The position numbers and the translations under genes were made by a program. Below the pieces are notes generated by a model. It worked only from the letters and a program-made list of their open reading frames with translations. It searched no databases and was not told the DNA's origin. Below, in pieces: positions 11,001 through 20,067 of a DNA stretch of 64,000 nt; positions within the stretch are counted from its first letter, which is position 1, and every line of letters begins with the position of its first letter. The DNA is from Hyphomicrobiales bacterium (GTDB lineage Bacteria; Pseudomonadota; Alphaproteobacteria; Rhizobiales; OSC116), in the NCBI GenBank assembly GCA_002401855.1, contig NVUH01000014.1, positions 1-64,000 on the forward strand, read 5' to 3'.

Positions 11001-13064
11001 TTACATTTTTCTAGCAAAACAACCGCTTATGCCCGCTGAACGTAAGTTTGCACAGAGCTGATTGGCATCATTATAGCTAATTATTGGCCCCGCAAACACC
11101 CGATAGAATGTGCCTTTATTAGGGATTATCGCCTCGCGAATGATCGGGCTATACCCAGCCAATATATTAGGGAATTTAGCCGTGATTTCCAAATAAGCCT
11201 GACGCGCCCCCGCCTCGCTTGGCAAAGAAGCCAATTGCACACCATAAGCCCCACCAGATGCCGCCACCACTGGTGACAAACTATTGGGAACGCTGGTCGG
11301 CACAGTGGTTGGCCTAATCACAGGTTTTGGCGCTTCTGCAACCACATTAACCGCTTGGTTAGAAGCAATTTGGTTAGAGGCAATGGCAATGGCATTTGAT
11401 AAATCTGTTTCTGGCAAAGGTTGTGCAGTTGCCTCTGGCAATTCTGTCGCCACCGCAACATTTTGGGTGCCGGTGTTATTTTCAGTGACAATCTTTTTAA
11501 ATAGATCATTAGCATCTACCACAGGTAAATCATCAACATTAGATGTAGTAACACGTTCAATAGTGCTTTGCGGTAGCTGATTGGCCTGTGCAATCAGATC
11601 GCTAAGTTTAACTGGCTTGGCATCAACCAATATAGTCTCCAAACCATCTATATTAATTTGATTTTGGTCCAGCTGATTGACATCTTCGGGTTTTAATAAT
11701 ATTTCAACATTGTCGGCACCGCTCTTAATCAGGGTCAACACATTCTGTATATCTTTATCATCATTATCCGCCACCACGCCATCAGATATTTCGACCCGAT
11801 CTTCTGACTTAGTGGCTTCATCGACCACATCTTCACGGCTATCCAACAAAGCAGGTTCTGTAACTGTAACGCCCTGCCCCACATCGGTCGCGCCGCTTTC
11901 TATTCTATCGGTGTTTTTAGAACCATTGTTGGTCGTTTGCAACTCTGAATCAGCATTGGGGAAGGTTTTAATTTCGGATTTATCAGCCAAAATAACTGGC
12001 ACATCAACAGCCGATTCAGTGTTGACATAGCTTGTGTAAAGATAATAGAAACTGCCGCCAAGAACCAAAATTAAGGCCAAACCTGCCGTCACTCCGCCAA
12101 TAATAAAATTACGACGTTCTGAGGTTTCGGCTACATATTCTTGTTTAAAATCTTGCTGCGCAGAATCTCTTACTGGTGCGTCACCAATGGCTTGCAATTG
12201 ACCAGATTCATCATGGCCGACATTATCATAATTCGGTCTATTGGTAGCATATTCATCTGATGCATATTCATCCGATGCATATTGAGTTTGCTCGTAACCG
12301 CCTTGCGCCGTCATTTGAGGCTTATCATATGCAGGCGCATGTGGTTGAGGCACATAACCCGCTTCGGTATATGACGGTTGCGCATATTCTTGTTCGGTGA
12401 CATTGGATTCTGAATATTGCGGTTGCGCAAAGCCTGACTCCAAATGTGTTTGTTCCGTTGGAGCCGGTTCCACGTAAGTTGGTTCGGTATAGGCCCGTTC
12501 CGCAGGAGCTCGTTCAGGATAGGTTTCGGCAACATATCCACCAAACACTGGTTCAGTTTGCCCCAGCTCAGTTTGTAGCGGTTCAACATAATCTGATTTA
12601 GCATGAATATCAGGCTCCAGATATTCATCCGCTGCCACATAACCTTCGTCATTATTGAGGGCTTCACCAGCGTTGAGGTCAGGCGCTACATATTCAACAG
12701 CTTCTGCATAGGCAGGTGGTTCATTATGTTGTAGCGTGAGGTTAGTTTGATAATTTGGTAATTCTGTCGAATAAATATTATCGTCTTCAGTGTAACTTTC
12801 ATCACTCTGGTTCACAAAAATAACCGGCTCAGTCTGCTCTTGAGGTTGGCCTTCTACAGGCGTTTCATAATAATCTTGAGTTTGATATTCATTGGTATAA
12901 TAACTATTTACATTCTCGACATATTCTTCTTCAACTTGCCCTTCAGCATATTCAGCTTGAGGGAATTGAGCGTCAGCATATTGATCATCCGTTAGCTTTT
13001 CAGCCTGAGCGTCCTTGCCATCAGCTGGCAAATCGTCATTAGAATCATTATTATAGTCACTCAC
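11001..13064 (-). CDS. SPOR-domain membrane protein with long acidic N-terminal region
   Basis: A 687-residue protein. Residues 1-318 are low-complexity, rich in Glu, Tyr, Gln, Ala and Pro (repeated YVEP/YAEP/EYAS-type units) and predicted cytoplasmic. One transmembrane helix lies at about 319-345 (after RRNF). The rest is periplasmic, acidic, and ends in a SPOR domain (about 605-687, GAYGVQLASLPSEAGARQ ... VFAGPI). SPOR domains bind denuded peptidoglycan at division septa. It lies downstream of argS and dgt on the same strand, the conserved alphaproteobacterial order. The N-terminal half is unusually long and is likely disordered. Confidence 0.85.
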   Translation of the reverse strand: MSDYNNDSNDDLPADGKDAQAEKLTDDQYADAQFPQAEYAEGQVEEEYVENVNSYYTNEYQTQDYYETPVEGQPQEQTEPVIFVNQSDESYTEDDNIYSTELPNYQTNLTLQHNEPPAYAEAVEYVAPDLNAGEALNNDEGYVAADEYLEPDIHAKSDYVEPLQTELGQTEPVFGGYVAETYPERAPAERAYTEPTYVEPAPTEQTHLESGFAQPQYSESNVTEQEYAQPSYTEAGYVPQPHAPAYDKPQMTAQGGYEQTQYASDEYASDEYATNRPNYDNVGHDESGQLQAIGDAPVRDSAQQDFKQEYVAETSERRNFIIGGVTAGLALILVLGGSFYYLYTSYVNTESAVDVPVILADKSEIKTFPNADSELQTTNNGSKNTDRIESGATDVGQGVTVTEPALLDSREDVVDEATKSEDRVEISDGVVADNDDKDIQNVLTLIKSGADNVEILLKPEDVNQLDQNQINIDGLETILVDAKPVKLSDLIAQANQLPQSTIERVTTSNVDDLPVVDANDLFKKIVTENNTGTQNVAVATELPEATAQPLPETDLSNAIAIASNQIASNQAVNVVAEAPKPVIRPTTVPTSVPNSLSPVVAASGGAYGVQLASLPSEAGARQAYLEITAKFPNILAGYSPIIREAIIPNKGTFYRVFAGPIISYNDANQLCANLRSAGISGCFARKM

Positions 13065-13157
13065 AATCGTCTCCAGCTTTCACACAATACACTTACAACC
13101 TAACCTAAACATGGTTAAATAACACATAATTAACACTATTTTACACCAAAAAGCTCA

Positions 13158-14894
13158 TTATCTCATTTCATGTGGCGCATCAACGCCTAAAATATCCAGA
13201 CCAGCCTTTATAATATACGCCACACTGCGCACCATTGCCAACCGAGAATGGGATAATTCTAAATTGTCATCGACTATAAAGCGCAATTGTGGCATCTCTT
13301 TGCCCTTATTCCACAAACCATGGAAATGAGATGCCAAGTCATACAGGTAGAAGCTAATTCTATGCGGTTCATGAAACTCGGCAGCACCCGTTGCCACTTT
13401 CGGCCAATTTAGCAGTGTTTTCATTAGGTTAATTTCGGCTTCGTCTTGTAGCAAGCTTAAATCAACCTTGGTAAAATCAAATGTCTCAACATCAAAGCCA
13501 GCCAAAACACTTTTGGCCTGCCGCATGATAGAATAAACCCTCGCATGGGCATACTGCACATAAAATACCGGGTTTTCGCGACTTTTTTGAGTCACTTTAT
13601 CATAATCAAAGTCCAGCGGTGCCTCATTTTTACGATAAAGCATCATAAAACGGATGGGGTCTTTACCAACTGCCGCGTGCAATTCACTCAAGGTGATAAA
13701 ATTGCCAGAGCGTTTCGACATGGTTTGCACTTCGCCATTTTTAAGCAATTTAACAATTTGGCAAATTTTAACATCTAGCTCGGCTTCATCATTGCTCACC
13801 GCCCGCACCACAGCTTTAAGACGCTTAACATAACCACCATGATCAGCGCCCAATACGTCAATCTGCTCTTTGAACCCACGCAAATATTTATCACGGTGAT
13901 AAGCAATATCTGCCGCAAAATACGTATAGCTGCCATCAGATTTTATCAACGGGCGGTCAATATCATCGCCCCATTCAGTGGCTTTAAACAGAGTTTGTTC
14001 ACGCTCTTCATAATCATCGGGAAGTTGGCCTTTGGGCGGCGGCAAGCTACCTTCATAAACCAAACCGCGCTGGCGCATATCAGCCAAGGTTTTTTCTATC
14101 GCGCCGTCTTCATGTAATTTACGTTCTGAAAAATAATTATCAAATTTCACATCTAACAAAGCCAAATCATCTTTAATTATCATCATCATGCTAGCCATGA
14201 CTATATCTTTAATCAATGGCAACCATTCGGCCTCATCTAGATTTTTGAGTTTATCGCCATATTTCTTTGCAAGCTCTTGTCCCACTGGTTTGAGATATTC
14301 ACCGGGGTATAAACCTTCAGGAATCGCGCCTATGTCATCGCCTAAAGCTTCGCAATATCTTAGATAAGCACTGCGTGCCAATGTTATCACTTGGCCGCCT
14401 GCATCATTGACATAATATTCCCGATAGACATCATAACCCGACCATTCAAGCAGGCTCGACAGGCTATCACCAAACACTGTGCCGCGCACATGGCCGATAT
14501 GCACCGGCCCTGTGGGGTTGGCCGAGACGAACTCAACCATTAATTTTCTATTGTGTTTTTCTGGCCGCCCGAAAAGCTCTTTTTCGGCCACCAATTGCGC
14601 AAACCGTGTGGTCCAAAAACCATTGGCAACTTTAATATTGATAAACCCTGGCCCTGCCACATCTACCGCCGCGACATCTGGATTTTCCGCCAATGCATCA
14701 GCTATTTTAACCGCTAAATCGCGCGGCTTCATACCCAATGGCTTACACAACACCATCGCGGCATTGGTGGCAATATCACCATGTGCTTTATCACGTGGTG
14801 GCTCGGTATTGATGCGCGTACAGTCTAAATCACCATGCCCCATATCGGCAATAATGTTAACAATGATTGATTTGAAATGAACAAAAATATCCAT
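13158..14894 (-). CDS. argS: arginyl-tRNA synthetase
   Basis: A 578-residue class I aminoacyl-tRNA synthetase. An N-terminal additional domain (FVHFKSIIVNIIADMG, FINIKV) precedes the Rossmann catalytic domain with the HIGH-type motif (NPTGPVHIGHVRGT) and the KMSKS-type motif (MSKRSGN), then a DALR anticodon-binding domain at the C-terminus. The start at 14894 (MDIFVHF) is chosen because the upstream extension has no family counterpart. It sits between dgt and the SPOR gene. Confidence 0.96.
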   Translation of the reverse strand: MDIFVHFKSIIVNIIADMGHGDLDCTRINTEPPRDKAHGDIATNAAMVLCKPLGMKPRDLAVKIADALAENPDVAAVDVAGPGFINIKVANGFWTTRFAQLVAEKELFGRPEKHNRKLMVEFVSANPTGPVHIGHVRGTVFGDSLSSLLEWSGYDVYREYYVNDAGGQVITLARSAYLRYCEALGDDIGAIPEGLYPGEYLKPVGQELAKKYGDKLKNLDEAEWLPLIKDIVMASMMMIIKDDLALLDVKFDNYFSERKLHEDGAIEKTLADMRQRGLVYEGSLPPPKGQLPDDYEEREQTLFKATEWGDDIDRPLIKSDGSYTYFAADIAYHRDKYLRGFKEQIDVLGADHGGYVKRLKAVVRAVSNDEAELDVKICQIVKLLKNGEVQTMSKRSGNFITLSELHAAVGKDPIRFMMLYRKNEAPLDFDYDKVTQKSRENPVFYVQYAHARVYSIMRQAKSVLAGFDVETFDFTKVDLSLLQDEAEINLMKTLLNWPKVATGAAEFHEPHRISFYLYDLASHFHGLWNKGKEMPQLRFIVDDNLELSHSRLAMVRSVAYIIKAGLDILGVDAPHEMR

Positions 14895-14939
14895 GAAATT
14901 CTTTCTATTTGGCCTTAGCCACAATGTGTTTGCCGTGTT

Positions 14940-16157
14940 TTAACGCATTTGGGGGGTAGACGCAAACAATCGTTGATGTTCAGTGATCGCATAACGATCG
15001 GTCATACCCGCAATGAAATCGCCAATTTTACGTTTCGAAACCTCAGTTGCAACGGCATCAAAATCTATCTGCCAATCCTGCGGTAGATTTTCGGGCGATT
15101 TGAGATAAGTTTCAAACAAATCTTCAATAATCTGTGCTGCCACCACACGCTCTTTAACCACTGATTTCGAGCGATACATATTTTCCATTAAAAAGGCCTG
15201 TAAACTCTTAATAGCAGCCAATATCTCAGTTGAAAAATTACCAATGGTTTGCGGGGCATTGTGAACATCCGTAGGGGTTTGAATGTTAAATTTATCCACA
15301 TTTTTCTGGGTGTTACGCAATATATCCTCAACCATCAGACCAATTAACCTGCGGTTGGCTTCGTGCATTTGGCGAGTTGAGCTTATATCCGCATATTCGT
15401 TTTTCACCTCGCGTAGCACATCGCCGAAGATGGGTAGGTCATATAGATCTTCGAACGCAAACAAGCCCGCCCGCAAACCATCATCTATATCATGGTTATT
15501 ATAAGCCACATCATCAGCACAAGCCGCCACTTGTGCTTCTAAATTGGAATATTTATCAATCTCAAGATCAAACTCTCGGCAAAATTCATTGACATAATGC
15601 GGCACACCATTTTTTTGATATTTTTTTGTCGGGTTGCCCGCCGCATCAATCAACGGCCCATTATGCTTTACCAAGCCTTCCAAAGCTTCCCAAGTCAGGT
15701 TCAAACCATCAAAATCTGCATATCGCCGCTCTAATTTGGTGACGATTTTTAGGCTTTGGGCATTATGCTCAAACCCGCCAATGTCACTTAAACATTGGTT
15801 CAGCACATCTTCACCACAATGCCCAAACGGCGTGTGACCCAAATCATGCGATAAAGCCAAGCTTTCGGCCAGCTCTTCATTTAAGCCCAAAGCTTTGGAC
15901 AATGTGCGGGCAATTTGCGCCACTTCAATAGTGTGGGTTAAGCGATTGCGAAAATGATCACCTTCGTGATTGACAAAAACCTGTGTTTTAAATTGCAAAC
16001 GCCGAAACGCCGATGTGTGAATAATCCGATCGCGATCACGCTGAAAAGCGCTGCGATGCGCGCTTTCTTGCTCATCGAACAAGCGGCCCCTGCTCACGCT
16101 GGCTTTTTGTGCATAGCTCACCAGTAAAGATTCATTATTTAGGGGCTTAAAATTCAA
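14940..16157 (-). CDS. dgt: deoxyguanosinetriphosphate triphosphohydrolase-like protein
   Basis: An HD-domain dNTPase of the bacterial type 2 (Dgt-like) group that releases triphosphate from dNTPs. Motifs are FQRDRDRIIHTSAFRRLQ, VFVNHEGDHFRNRLTHT (first metal His), LSHDLGHTPFGHCGE (HD pair) and CADDVAYNNHDIDDG. The open frame reaches 16262, but its first ~35 residues are hydrophobic filler that overlaps the divergent erpA start. A TTG at 16157 with AAGG nine bases upstream gives 405 residues and fits the family better; a GTG slightly further in is also possible. Confidence 0.88.
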   Translation of the reverse strand: MNFKPLNNESLLVSYAQKASVSRGRLFDEQESAHRSAFQRDRDRIIHTSAFRRLQFKTQVFVNHEGDHFRNRLTHTIEVAQIARTLSKALGLNEELAESLALSHDLGHTPFGHCGEDVLNQCLSDIGGFEHNAQSLKIVTKLERRYADFDGLNLTWEALEGLVKHNGPLIDAAGNPTKKYQKNGVPHYVNEFCREFDLEIDKYSNLEAQVAACADDVAYNNHDIDDGLRAGLFAFEDLYDLPIFGDVLREVKNEYADISSTRQMHEANRRLIGLMVEDILRNTQKNVDKFNIQTPTDVHNAPQTIGNFSTEILAAIKSLQAFLMENMYRSKSVVKERVVAAQIIEDLFETYLKSPENLPQDWQIDFDAVATEVSKRKIGDFIAGMTDRYAITEHQRLFASTPQMR

Positions 16158-16242
16158 AACAAAATGCCTTATATTAGATATCCATAGCCAATAACCTAAA
16201 ATCGGTGACTTGACTATATATAACTCTATTTTGGTGGTTTTT

Positions 16243-16569
16243 ATGGAAAATCCGACAGTCACAAATAATGCTTTAACTCAAATTGAAAAAATCCTGAGTA
16301 AAGAGACAGATAGCTCAAAACTTAGAATCAGCATCTTAGGTGGTGGTTGCTCGGGTTTTCAGTATAAATATGACATTGTGACCAAGCAGAATGCCGATGA
16401 TTTAGTTTTAGGCCGCGACAAAGCACATGTGTTAATCGACCCAATGTCTTTGCCGTTCCTGCAGGATGCCACCATAGATTATGTCAGCGACATCGCAGGG
16501 GCTGCATTTAAAATCAACAATCCCAACACCGCCGCCGAATGTGGCTGTGGCGTTTCATTCTCGATGTGA
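16243..16569 (+). CDS. erpA: A-type iron-sulfur cluster carrier
   Basis: A 108-residue HesB/IscA/ErpA-type scaffold that delivers Fe-S clusters to apoproteins. The three conserved cysteines are present at C36 (GGGCSGFQY), C100 and C102 (ECGCGVSF). GGTGG lies upstream of the ATG at 16243. The gene is divergent from dgt, a conserved alphaproteobacterial arrangement. ErpA is the most likely member but IscA cannot be excluded by eye. Confidence 0.9.
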   Translation: MENPTVTNNALTQIEKILSKETDSSKLRISILGGGCSGFQYKYDIVTKQNADDLVLGRDKAHVLIDPMSLPFLQDATIDYVSDIAGAAFKINNPNTAAECGCGVSFSM

Positions 16570-16607
16570 ATAATGAGAGTGCTGTTTCAATATAAGGCCG
16601 TATCTTA

Positions 16608-17093
16608 ATGATAAAAATAAGAAAATATGATTCACGAGACCTAGATTGGTTGGTTGAACTGAACAATGCTTGCGTGCCTTCTGTCGACCCACATACGGCC
16701 AAAACCTTGGCTGAAAATATTAAATTCTGCAGCCACGCCTTAATCGCCGACAGATATGGTGTGCCGCTCGGCGCGGTGATGTTAATACGCGAGGGCACTG
16801 ATTATGGCAGTAAAAATTATGCATGGCATAATGACCATAATGATCAACATTTATATGTGGATCGCATCATTGTATCTGAAGATGCGCGTGGCTTAGGCGT
16901 TGGCCGAAAATTATATAATTATGCTATTTTAGCCGCCCAAGCAGATAATGTGCCGCTCACCGCCGAAGTGAATACGCAGCCCAACAACCCGCAATCTCAT
17001 GCATTTCATGAGGCATTGGGTTTTGACACTGCTGGCGAAATTGAGCATGAGCCGGGCTATGCCGTCAGATTTTATCGACATTCTACAAAATAA
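16608..17093 (+). CDS. GNAT-family N-acetyltransferase
   Basis: A 161-residue GNAT-fold protein. The acetyl-CoA pyrophosphate loop is visible as RGLGVGRKLYNYA after the beta-strand LYVDRIIVSEDA, and the C-terminal strand pair contains AFHEALGFDTAGE. The acceptor substrate is not known. It lies 38 bases after erpA and ends 10 bases before the exonuclease III gene, so the three are probably one transcript. Confidence 0.85.
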   Translation: MIKIRKYDSRDLDWLVELNNACVPSVDPHTAKTLAENIKFCSHALIADRYGVPLGAVMLIREGTDYGSKNYAWHNDHNDQHLYVDRIIVSEDARGLGVGRKLYNYAILAAQADNVPLTAEVNTQPNNPQSHAFHEALGFDTAGEIEHEPGYAVRFYRHSTK

Positions 17094-17103
17094 TAGGAAA
17101 ACC

Positions 17104-17901
17104 ATGAAAATAGTCAGCTGGAATGTAAACTCTATCAATGTGCGCCACCCCAATGTCGCTAAATTTTTAAAACAGGTTGAACCCGATATCTTGCTAATGC
17201 AAGAGTTGAAAATGACCGATGAAAAATTCCCGCGCGAGGTCTTTGAAGATTTGGGCTATAATGTCGCCACCCACGGCCAAAAAACCTATAATGGTGTGGC
17301 AATTCTATCCAAACACCCGATTGACGAAGTGATCACCGGCCTGCCGTTTTTAATCGAAGGCGATGAAGATGAGCAAAGCCGCTATATTGAAGCGGTGATC
17401 AGCTTTGGTGATGAAGCCATTCGTGTCGCCTCGATATATTTGCCAAATGGCAACCCTGTTGACGATGGCAGTGACAAATACCCTTATAAATTACGCTGGT
17501 TTGATCGTTTAATCGCCCATGCCGAACAGCTTTTAACTTATGAAGAAAAATTGCTGTTAGGTGGCGATTACAACATCATACCCAATGATGATGATGTTTG
17601 GGATGCGCAAAGATGGCGTGGTGATGCGCTTATCCTGCCACAAACCCGCGCAAAATTTAGAAAATTGCAAAATTTGGGTTTTACTGATTGCTTTGTAACC
17701 GCCATTGCCGAGCCGCATCAATATACATTTTGGGATTATCAAGCAGGCGCCTGGCCAAAAAACCACGGCATTCGCATTGATCATCTGTTGGTTTCGGCGC
17801 AATTGGCCGATTGCTTGAGTAAAGTGCAGATTGAAAGCTACACGCGTGATTGGGAAAAACCATCTGACCATGTGCCAATTATGGCTACTTTTGATTTTTA
17901 A
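17104..17901 (+). CDS. xth: exodeoxyribonuclease III
   Basis: A 265-residue ExoIII/AP-endonuclease-family Mg-dependent nuclease that cuts at abasic sites and removes 3' nucleotides. Landmarks are SWNVNSINVR (N7), LLMQELKM (E34), GGDYNIIPNDDDVWD, the C-terminal RIDHLLVS and PSDHVPIMA (catalytic His). The start at 17104 is set by AGGA just upstream. Thirteen bases separate it from the next, unknown gene. Confidence 0.93.
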   Translation: MKIVSWNVNSINVRHPNVAKFLKQVEPDILLMQELKMTDEKFPREVFEDLGYNVATHGQKTYNGVAILSKHPIDEVITGLPFLIEGDEDEQSRYIEAVISFGDEAIRVASIYLPNGNPVDDGSDKYPYKLRWFDRLIAHAEQLLTYEEKLLLGGDYNIIPNDDDVWDAQRWRGDALILPQTRAKFRKLQNLGFTDCFVTAIAEPHQYTFWDYQAGAWPKNHGIRIDHLLVSAQLADCLSKVQIESYTRDWEKPSDHVPIMATFDF

Positions 17902-17913
17902 AGGAAAATTTTA

Positions 17914-18315
17914 ATGTCTAACGACATAGCAAAATTTTGCACCATGGTTGAGGATAGGTTTACCCCAACCATTAAGGCTCTGGCTAATATAATCCTACAA
18001 AATGATGCGGCGGCCATAAGATCCATCGGCAAAATGATGAGCAGTGATGCTTTGTTATATTGCCAGCAAGATATAATGAAATATGCCATAACCTGCCATG
18101 CCAAGCATATCAGCCTGCACCTCATGCCCATCTATTGTTATGCAGACATTCATACCAAATATAAAAACCTCATCAAAGCTGGTAAATTTCAAAAAGGCTG
18201 TATAAATTTTAGCAATTTAGATGACATTCCGCTGATGGAAATTGGTCAGATGATTGTTGAATGTGCCGCCAAGCCCTACCCAACTCAATATCAATTGGAT
18301 CGCCTGCTAAAATAG
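17914..18315 (+). CDS. unknown 133-residue protein
   Basis: I do not recognise this protein with confidence. It has no signal peptide or membrane segment. Its central part (LIKAGKFQKGCINFSNLDDIPLMEIGQ) weakly resembles the GKGCLYVKRLDDVD-type stretch of DUF1801 proteins. It follows xth with a good AAGGA site and ends 70 bases before a convergent gene, so it is probably the last gene of the erpA-GNAT-xth transcript. Confidence 0.7.
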   Translation: MSNDIAKFCTMVEDRFTPTIKALANIILQNDAAAIRSIGKMMSSDALLYCQQDIMKYAITCHAKHISLHLMPIYCYADIHTKYKNLIKAGKFQKGCINFSNLDDIPLMEIGQMIVECAAKPYPTQYQLDRLLK

Positions 18316-18316
18316 C

Positions 18317-18345
18317 AAAAAGGCGACAGTGTTAACTGCCGCCTT
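18317..18345 (-). terminator. terminator between converging genes
   Basis: Eleven-base arms (AAGGCGACAGT / ACTGCCGCCTT) with a loop of four bases. The one non-canonical pair is G-U only when read on the minus strand, where the stem is followed by a T run, so it mainly serves the repeat-protein gene. Confidence 0.8.
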
Positions 18346-18378
18346 CCCGTTCATTCACTACATTTAGTCATGTAGATA

Positions 18379-19002
18379 TTACCAATTGCCATTCTTAGAA
18401 TGGCCCCCATTCTTGGTATTTCCCCCACCATTTTTAGAGTGACCACCGTTTTTGGAATGGTCGCCTCCATTACCACTGCAGTTACAAACTGCGTGATTAA
18501 AGCCGCCACTACCACTATGATAATCACTCATAATGCTGAAACTGGCTTGAGCCTGATGTTGTACCTGTGTTTGCGATTGAAATTGGGCTTGTACTTGATA
18601 TTGAGCTTGCACTTGGGTCTGATACTGAGCCTGTGCTTGAGCTTGATAATGCGCTTGCATTTGCGCTTGATACTGAGCCTGTGCTTGGGCTTGATATTGG
18701 GCTTGTGTTTGTGCTTGATATTGAGCCTGAGCTTGATATTGAGCCTGTGCCATATACTGGCCTTGTGCCAGATATTGATCTTGGCAAATGTTCCACCCAT
18801 TTGAATGTGCCCATGCCGCACCACCATCAGCACCATGTGCTGCATTCAGCTCAAAACAAAGTTCTGCGCTGCCGCCATTTTTGCCCCAAACAGTATCATT
18901 GGGAATATCGCCTGCAAAAACCAAACCGGCTGTCATTGGCACGATGGCCCAAACCGCTAATAATTTAACCAAAGCATTATTTTTATATTTTGAAATCATC
19001 AT
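18379..19002 (-). CDS. secreted Gln/Ala/Tyr-repeat protein with Lys-Asn-Gly tail
   Basis: A 207-residue protein with a signal peptide (about residues 1-30, cut after LVFA). A short region with two cysteines (49, 73) is followed by an 80-residue tract (about 75-154) of imperfect YQAQAQ repeats. The C-terminus (180-206) repeats SKNGG/TKNGG, after a CNC pair at 173-175. I know no family for it. The composition suggests an extracellular, disordered or amyloid-like protein such as a surface fibre or matrix component. That is inference. The DNA is itself repetitive, so copy number may vary between strains. Confidence 0.7.
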   Translation of the reverse strand: MMISKYKNNALVKLLAVWAIVPMTAGLVFAGDIPNDTVWGKNGGSAELCFELNAAHGADGGAAWAHSNGWNICQDQYLAQGQYMAQAQYQAQAQYQAQTQAQYQAQAQAQYQAQMQAHYQAQAQAQYQTQVQAQYQVQAQFQSQTQVQHQAQASFSIMSDYHSGSGGFNHAVCNCSGNGGDHSKNGGHSKNGGGNTKNGGHSKNGNW

Positions 19003-19607
19003 TATTCACTCAATACTGTTGATGTGTATGAATGAATTATTAACCTATAACCGCTCGCAAACCTAGAAAAAGAGCTAAATATAGTTAAAATTTTAGGTAA
19101 ATTGCAAGCGCTTTAATAAATGCAAAAAGCCGACAACAAGCACAATGGGGGACAAAGACTCACTGTCGACTAAATGTCCGAATGAACGGTGAGGCCAATT
19201 TATATTTTAAGGTTAATATTATCAATTATACTAAAGGTGTATGCTGGTGAAGAATTAACTTTAAAGGGGGGAACCGTAAGCTTCTCCACCAGCCCTCATT
19301 AAGAGTGTGTTAACAATTGCATAAAAACCCGCACATTAAAATTAGACAATATATGCTGTTCTTTAGTAGAATATATACTTGAAATAAAACTAATTACTTT
19401 TAATAACAGTAACTTATACTAATGTATAATTAGCAAAACTCACGAAAACCTTAGCCCCACTAGAAGCCAAAGCCATTTAAGTGTAATTATAGTGGGGTTA
19501 ATTATTTTTTGTGTATAAAATCTAAAACACAGCCCAACCAAAGCCAAATCATAAATTTGACTTCACACCATGTTCTATACATCGCAAATGGTTGGAAACA
19601 TCTCAAC
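19003..19607. other. gene-free region between the repeat protein and the prophage
   Basis: About 600 AT-rich bases without a convincing reading frame. Two structures stand out. A hairpin at 19243-19293 pairs GCTGGTG with CACCAGC, extended by four more pairs after one mismatch; its loop holds a G6 run. A terminator-like stem lies at 19453-19499. Together they could mark a small plus-strand RNA, but no known RNA family is recognised. Confidence 0.4.
19453..19510 (+). terminator. plus-strand terminator-like stem with no gene upstream
   Basis: Arms AGCCCCACTA (19453-19462) and TAGTGGGGTT (19490-19499) form ten pairs with one G-U, followed by AATTATTTTTT. The loop of 27 bases is long. No protein gene runs into it from the left on this strand, which is why a small RNA gene is suspected. 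Confidence 0.5.
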
Positions 19608-19626
19608 TGGTACGCCCTAGGAGAAT
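19608..19626 (+). repeat. attL (distal copy of tRNA-Glu 3' end)
   Basis: The 14 bases TGGTACGCCCTAGG match the minus-strand tRNA-Glu end exactly, and the next five (AGAAT versus GGAAT) differ once. The six bases TCTCAA occur just before both copies, two bases further out here. It marks the distal end of the prophage. Confidence 0.85.
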
Positions 19627-19702
19627 ATCAATTCGAATCACTTCATAATAAATCAATGACTTAGGTAATTTTCAGCAACAAAAACCACCCAAAAAACCAC
19701 CC

Positions 19703-19718
19703 AAAAAATATCACAATT
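19703..19718 (+). repeat. candidate integrase arm-type site, left
   Basis: AAAAAATATCACAATT occurs here, about 80 bases inside attL, and again in the same orientation at 58959-58974 inside the other end. It is preceded by two tandem copies of AACCACCCAAAA. Exact 16-bp sharing between the two ends of the phage suggests integrase or host-factor binding. Confidence 0.55.
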
Positions 19719-19725
19719 TCTAGCC

Positions 19726-20067
19726 CTATTCACCTTCAACATAGGCATAAACAATTTCCGCCTGCGGAACTGCCCCACTTGGCATAATTTTATTCTTAAA
19801 ATACCCGTCCCCAATTCGCGCAATATCACCCAAATAAAAATCAGCCTCAATAAATATAAAACTATACCCATTGCATCTTTTACACCTAAAGGCGCGTGGT
19901 TTTAAATTCATGCCAAAATGCATTTGGTCGCCAAACCGCTTCAAAAAAAACTCGATATTCATCGGTTTCAAAATCCAACAATCTTGGCACATAATAAAAA
20001 CCTCATGGTTTCCATTTAAGAGTGGCGATAACATTTGTTGTTTTCTATTGGTGCGTATTTTATCCAT
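19726..20067 (-). CDS. zinc-ribbon protein of unknown function (last phage gene)
   Basis: A 113-residue protein with two CxxC knuckles (MCQDC and FRCKRC) about 40 residues apart, a probable zinc ribbon. Its start overlaps the stop of the preceding gene (TGATG), so the two are translationally coupled. The spacing and flanking pattern (C..C..KP ... F(R/K)C(K/I)(R/K)C) resemble the C-terminal part of that neighbour, suggesting a tandem duplication. It lies at the extreme left end of the prophage after the lysis genes, a typical place for lysogenic-conversion genes. Confidence 0.6.
   Translation of the reverse strand: MDKIRTNRKQQMLSPLLNGNHEVFIMCQDCWILKPMNIEFFLKRFGDQMHFGMNLKPRAFRCKRCNGYSFIFIEADFYLGDIARIGDGYFKNKIMPSGAVPQAEIVYAYVEGE

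Noticed and set aside
18524-18968. Several long alternative frames in the repeat-protein gene
   Set aside because: They arise because the Gln/Ala/Tyr repeat DNA is open in all frames. Only the 18379-19002 frame has a signal peptide and ordered ends.
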